From assembly GCA_026874595.1 (NCBI GenBank), contig CM049309.1, forward strand, positions 40,999,079 through 41,063,078: 64,000 nucleotides of DNA, written 5' to 3'. Below are positions 58,820 through 64,000 of the stretch, piece by piece (the stretch's first letter is position 1; the number at the start of each line of letters is the position of its first letter). The notes under the pieces were generated by a model. That model was not told where the DNA came from. It ran no database searches and worked only from the letters and a program-made list of their open reading frames with translations. The position numbers and the translations under genes were made by a program. Origin of the DNA: Sipunculus nudus. Lineage: Eukaryota > Annelida > Sipuncula > Golfingiida > Sipunculidae.

Positions 58820-61800
58820 ATGCCCCCGCCACAAAGTGGCCGGGGCATATAGTTTTACCCATGTCCGTCATTCCGTCCTTCCGAATCAAACAGTTGTACG
58901 GACTTTTTTTCGCAATGCCTGCAGATATTGGCCTGATTTTTGGTGTTTGGGCAGATATAGACCAGTTACAGATTGAATTCGCATTTCGTCCCGGTTGACC
59001 TACTTTTGACCGTTTTACGGCTCCTTAACTTAGAAAATATCATGAAAAATAGAAATTTCATGACAAATACTTATGTACGGACTTTTTTTCACAATGCCTG
59101 CAGATATTTGCCTGATTTTTGGTGTGTAGGCAGATAATGACCAGTTACAGATCGAGTTCGCATTTTGTCCCAGTTGACCTACTTTTGACTGTTTTACAGC
59201 TCCTAAACTTAGAAAATTTCATGAAAAATAGAAATTTTCATGACAAATACACATGTACGGACTTTTTTTCGCAATGCCTGCAGATATTGGCCTGATTTTT
59301 TTGTGTGTGGGCAGATAATGACCAGTTACAGATCGAGTTTGCGTTTCGTCCCAGTTGACCTACTTTTAAACGTTTTACGCCTCCTTAACTTAGAAAATTT
59401 CAGGAAAAATAGAAATATTCATGACAGATACACATGTACGGATTTTTTTTTCACAATGCCTGCAGATATTAGCCTGATTTTTGGTGTGTGGGCAGATATA
59501 GACCAGTTACAGATCGAGTTCGCGTTTCGTCCCGGTTGACCTACTTTTGACCGTTTTACGGCTCCTGAACATAGAAAATATCATGAAAAATATGAAATTT
59601 CATGACAAATACACATGTACAGACTTTTTTTTCGCAATGCCTGCAGATATTGGCCTGATTTTTGGTGTGTGGGCAGATATTGACCAGTTACAGATCGAGT
59701 TCGTGTTTCGTCCCGGTTGACCTACTTTTGACCGTTTTACAGCTCCTTAACTTAGAAAATATCATGAAAAATAGAAATTTCATGACAAATACTTATGTAC
59801 GGACTTTTTTTCACAATGCCTGCAGATATTTGCCTGATTTTTGGTGTGTAGGCAGATAATGACCAGTTACAGATCGAGTTCGCATTTTGTCCCAGTTGAC
59901 CTACTTTTGACTGTTTTACAGCTCCTAAACTTAGAAAATTTCATGAAAAATAGAAATTTTCATGACAAACACACATGTACGGACTTTTTTTCGCAATGCC
60001 TGCAGATATTGGCCTGATTTTTTGTGTGTGGGCAGATAATGACCAGTTACAGATCGAGTTTGCGTTTCGTCCCAGTTGACCTACTTTTAAACGTTTTACC
60101 CCTCCTTAACTTAGAAAATTTCATGAAAAATAGAAATTTTCATGACAAATACACATGTACGGACTTTTTTTCGCAATGCCTGCAGATATTGGCCTGATTT
60201 TTTGTGTGTGGGCAGATAATTACCAGTTACAGATCGAGTTTGCGTTTTGTCCCAGTTGACCTACTTTTAAACGTTTTACGCCTCCTTAACTTAGAAAATT
60301 TCATGAAAAATAGAAATATTCATGACAGATACACATGTACGGATTTTTTTTTCACAATGCCTGCAGATATTAGCCTGATTTTTGGTGTGTGGGCAGATAT
60401 AGACCAGTTACAGATCGAGTTCGCGTTTCGTCCCGGTTGACCTTCTTTTGAACGTTTTACGGCTCCTGAACATAGAAAATATCATGAAAAATATGAAATT
60501 TCATGACAAATACACATGTACAGACTTTTTTTTCGCAATGCCTGCAGATATTGGCCTGATTTTTGGTGTGTGGGCAGATATTGACCAGTTACAGATCGAG
60601 TTCGTGTTTCGTCCCAGTTGACCTACTTTTGATTGTTTTACGGCCCCTGAACATAGAAAATTTCATGTAAAATATAAATTTTCATGACAAATACACTTGT
60701 ACAGACTTTTCTTCGCAATACCTGCAGATATTGGCCTGATTTTTGGTGTGTGGGCAGATAATGACCAGTTACAGATCGAGTTTGCGTTTCGTCCCAGTTG
60801 ACCTACTTTTAAACGTTTTACGCCTCCTTAACTTAGAAAATTTCATGAAAAATAGAAATATTCATGACAGATACACATGTACGGATTTTTTTTTCACAAT
60901 GCCTGCAGATATTAGCCTGATTTTTGGTGTGTGGGCAGATATAGACCAGTTACAGATCGAGTTCGCGTTTCGTCCCGGTTGACCTACTTTTGACCGTTTT
61001 ACGGCTCCTGAACATAGAAAATATCATGAAAAATATGAAATTTCATGACAAATACACATGTACAGACTTTTTTTTCGCAATGCCTGCAGATATTGGCCTG
61101 ATTTTTGGTGTGTGGGCAGATATTGACCAGTTACAGATCGAGTTCGTGTTTCGTCCCGGTTGACCTACTTTTGACCGTTTTACAGCTCCTTAACTTAGAA
61201 AATATCATGAAAAATAGAAATTTCATGACAAATACTTATGTACGGACTTTTTTTCACAATGCCTGCAGATATTTGCCTGATTTTTGGTGTGTAGGCAGAT
61301 AATGACCAGTTACAGATCGAGTTCGCATTTTGTCCCAGTTGACCTACTTTTGACTGTTTTACAGCTCCTAAACTTAGAAAATTTCATGAAAAATAGAAAT
61401 TTTCATGACAAACACACATGTACGGACTTTTTTTCGCAATGCCTGCAGATATTGGCCTGATTTTTTGTGTGTGGGCAGATAATGACCAGTTACAGATCGA
61501 GTTTGCGTTTCGTCCCAGTTGACCTACTTTTAAACGTTTTACCCCTCCTTAACTTAGAAAATTTCATGAAAAATAGAAATTTTCATGACAAATACACATG
61601 TACGGACTTTTTTTCGCAATGCCTGCAGATATTGGCCTGATTTTTTGTGTGTGGGCAGATAATTACCAGTTACAGATCGAGTTTGCGTTTTGTCCCAGTT
61701 GACCTACTTTTAAACGTTTTACGCCTCCTTAACTTAGAAAATTTCATGAAAAATAGAAATATTCATGACAGATACACATGTACGGATTTTTTTTTCACAA

Positions 61801-62428
61801 TGCCTGCAGATATTAGCCTGATTTTTGGTGTGTGGGCAGATATAGACCAGTTACAGATCGAGTTCGCGTTTCGTCCCGGTTGACCTTCTTTTGAACGTTT
61901 TACGGCTCCTGAACATAGAAAATATCATGAAAAATATGAAATTTCATGACAAATACACATGTACAGACTTTTTTTTCGCAATGCCTGCAGATATTGGCCT
62001 GATTTTTGGTGTGTGGGCAGATATTGACCAGTTACAGATCGAGTTCGTGTTTCGTCCCAGTTGACCTACTTTTGATTGTTTTACGGCCCCTGAACATAGA
62101 AAATTTCATGTAAAATATAAATTTTCATGACAAATACACTTGTACAGACTTTTCTTCGCAATACCTGCAGATATTGGCCTGATTTTTGGTGTGTGGGCAG
62201 ATAATGACCAGTTACAGATCAAGTTCACGTTTTGTCCCAGTTCACCTACTTTTGACCGTTTTACGGTGCTCTAACATAGAAAATTTCATAAAAAAGTGCA
62301 CATGTATGGACTTTTTTTCGCAGTGCCAGCAGATACGGGCCTCCTAAACTTAAAAAAATTTTCAAAATTTTACAAATGTTTCTAATTTGCCCCAGGCGGG
62401 GGCATTCGTGTCATTCCGACACATCTAG
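58820..62428 (+). mobile_element. HLE-3, Helentron-like element with 180-bp array
   Basis: The 5' hairpin is ATGCCCCCGCCACAAAGTGG continuing to CCGGGGCAT, after a T-run. The 3' end GGCGGGGGCAT is the exact inverse of ATGCCCCCGCC. It is followed by a 5-bp hairpin GTGTC-attcc-GACAC, then ATCTAG and a T-run. A short CCGTC/CCGTCCTTCCG patch follows the head. The body is about 20 tandem units of about 180 bp. Open frames of 60-100 codons repeat within it (59240, 59662, 60204, 60743, 61105, 61647) and are by-products. Confidence 0.85.
58900..62345. repeat. ~180-bp tandem repeat with higher-order periodicity
   Basis: The anchor CAGATATTGGCCTGATTTTT (or a variant) recurs at 58922, 59101, 59281, 59463, 59644, 59823, 60003, 60183, 60364, 60545, 60725, 60906, 61087, 61266, 61446, 61626, 61807, 61988 and 62168, so spacing is 179-182 bp. 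Features private to single units recur after 1,443 bp, and weaker similarity recurs after about 722 bp. Confidence 0.95.
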
Positions 62429-62439
62429 TTTTACTATAA

Positions 62440-63480
62440 AATGACAACAATCATGTCAGTTTCTCAGCTGTGATTTCATAGATCTAGTGTCCTAAAACCA
62501 GGTGTATTCATTGATCACATGTGGATGCCCTATATTAATCATCCTGTCTGTCCGTCTGTTCTTCTTTTTGTCTGTATGTCCATCTGTCCATCCAAACAAA
62601 TTTGTTTCCAGATGATAACTCCAGGTTGAATTAACATATTGATTTCAAACATGACTTACACATGGCCCACCACTAAAGAAAGAACCTGTATGATTTTTGG
62701 GTCATGAGGTCAAAGGTCAAGGAAACAAAACTCACTTATTTAAAAAGACTTTCCATGTTGCACATTTAGCTGACTTGCCAGTATGAGAAGAGCATAAATG
62801 AATTTGGGATCAAAGGTCAAGGTCACAGGGGCCATCTGTTCACAAATTAGTATCCAGATGATAACTCCGGTTTAGTTGACATATTGGTTTCAAACTGTAC
62901 TTATATATGGCTCACCAATTAAGTAAGAACCTTGTTGATTTTGGGTCAAAAGGTCAAGGTCACAGGACCCATTACTTTAAAAGGAATGTGTTTGAATTTC
63001 AAGCCAAACTTTTCATCACAACCCTTCCATCTTCAAGATATTATTCACCTGCCAATAGGGGAAGATTCTTTTCAATTTGGGTCATAGGGTCAAAGGATAA
63101 GGTCACAGGGCCCATCCATTCACAAATTAGTTTATGGATGATAATTCTGCTTTGGCTAGAAAGATTGGCTTCACACTTGATTTATTTATGACCCATCACT
63201 TAAGTAAGAAACATTTTGATTTTCAGGGTCCAGATGTCAAAGGTGAAGGTCACAGGTGCCACATCGTTAAAATGATTGTGGATGCACTGTAAATCAAACT
63301 TTTCATCCCAAACTTTCAATCTTTCACAGATGGCTCACTTGCCCAAAGTGAGTAGATTTCGAGGTTACCTGTTCAGTGTTCAAGGTTGTTACAACAATCT
63401 AAATGCTGCATGTTCAAGGATGGTAAGTTCTAAGAATTTTTTGTCACAAGGTCACAAGACTGTCATTCTGAAGAATTTCT
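62440..63480. repeat. tandem body units of HLE-1 copy E
   Basis: Three degenerate units anchored on CAGATGATAACTCC-like sequence at 62609, 62855 and 63135, each with a GGTCAAAGGTCAAGGTCACAGG-type phrase. The frames at 62907 and 63276 lie inside. Confidence 0.75.
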
Positions 63481-63550
63481 TTTAAAATATCCTTATACTC
63501 ATTAACTTAAAGACAAATTCAGCTAAGCGTCGAGACCCATGGGTCCCTAG

Positions 63551-63930
63551 TTAGAAGTGAGCCTTTCTAGTCCAGTTCAGGAGTGAGTGTTTATAATGAG
63601 CTTTTAGGAGTGAGGCTCACCAGTCAGGTTTTAGGAGTGAGCCTCACCAGTCAAGCTTTAGGAGTAAGGCTCACTAGTCAGCTTCTAGGAGTTAGGGTCA
63701 CTAGTAAGCTTCTAGGAGTTTGGGTCAATAGACAGGTTTTAGGAATGAGGCTTTCTAGTCCAGTTAAAGAGTTTTTCTAGTCAGGTTTTAGGAAAGAGGA
63801 TCACTAGTCAAGTTTTTGGAGTGAGTCTCACAAGTCAGGTTTTAGGATTGAGTCTCTCTGGTCAGGATTAAGGAGTTGACTTTTCAGTTTGTCAGGGTGT
63901 GGATATATTCTGGTTTCAGGAATGAGACTC
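63551..63930. repeat. 28-bp minisatellite, right part
   Basis: About 13 units of TTTTAGGAGTGAGGCTCACC followed by AGTCAGG, continuing the array at 58255. The frame at 63583-63780 is a translation of the repeat. Confidence 0.9.
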
Positions 63931-64000
63931 TCAGGTCAAGTGAAGCTTTTCTAAAGCTTAAACCTGTAAATAATAGTTCAATACTATGTCATCACTAGAA

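Larger units (their letters stand above)
58442..63550 (+). mobile_element. HLE-1 copy E, carrying a nested HLE-3
   Basis: The 5' end AACTCAGCTGACTGTAAGTC is a slightly diverged head and the 3' end is TTCAGCTAAGCGTCGAGACC continuing to CATGGGTCCCTAG. A CTGTC/CCGTCC tract lies near 58486-58512. The body units (62560-63480) include GATGATAACTCC and AAAGGTCAAGGTCACAGGG, and differ from the body of copies A-C. 3,609 bp of HLE-3 sit inside (58820-62428). Confidence 0.75.

Noticed and set aside
59240-61883. Family of near-identical small proteins
   Set aside because: They recur with the 180-bp array of HLE-3, start at arbitrary ATGs within the repeat and have no conserved gene context.

Overview
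This is eukaryotic nuclear DNA, almost certainly from an animal and most likely a bivalve mollusc. It is AT-rich, short exons with GT/AG borders are separated by kilobase-scale introns, and no long open frame, operon or bacterial signal is present. The molluscan reading rests on repeats: tRNA-derived SINEs, and miniature elements carrying (CCGT)n/(ACGG)n tracts, subterminal inverted repeats and a 3' hairpin. As I recall, this is the build of the bivalve 'pearl' elements and of Helentron-derived elements such as DINE-1.

One gene can be supported. It is a plus-strand fragment of a multi-PDZ scaffold of the MUPP1/MPDZ-PATJ family. Ten exons (5803-42766) join with matching splice phases into one uninterrupted frame of 467 codons. 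They encode a Pro/Ser/Thr-rich linker, a PDZ domain resembling vertebrate MPDZ PDZ6, a second linker, a PDZ domain resembling MPDZ PDZ7, and a linker ending in an EDEYGYS motif. That motif precedes PDZ8 in vertebrate MPDZ. The last confident exon is a 30-nt microexon reached across a 22.8-kb intron. The 5' and 3' parts of the gene lie outside the window, so most of the window is intron. Two possible upstream exons (1-103, 232-337) and a possible alternative last exon (54319-54359) are much weaker.

Layout: 1-5.8 kb holds possible exons, a SINE and a Helentron-like element (HLE-1 copy A). 5.8-20 kb is the exon-rich part, with a second Helentron-like family (HLE-2) made of 280-bp repeats, a hAT-like MITE, SINEs, two copies of a 540-bp MITE and an array derived from an exon end. 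20-42.7 kb is one long intron with a pogo-like MITE, a TA-flanked MITE inside a 39-bp minisatellite, palindromic elements, a Harbinger-like MITE, several minisatellites and HLE-1 copy B. 42.8-64 kb is intron or 3' flank with HLE-1 copies C, D and E. Copy E sits inside a 28-bp minisatellite and carries a third Helentron-like family (HLE-3), which is built of about 20 units of 180 bp with higher-order periodicity.

The most striking observation is structural. The three Helentron-like families have unrelated terminal sequences but the same 5' hairpin geometry: 6-7 bp, one unpaired C, 5 bp and a 3-nt loop. In each family that C becomes a perfect C-G pair if the 5' arm pairs instead with the 3' subterminal repeat. 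No transposase, reverse transcriptase or Rep/helicase coding sequence was seen, so all mobile elements here look non-autonomous. Family assignments come from reading the sequence and from memory; no database search was possible.
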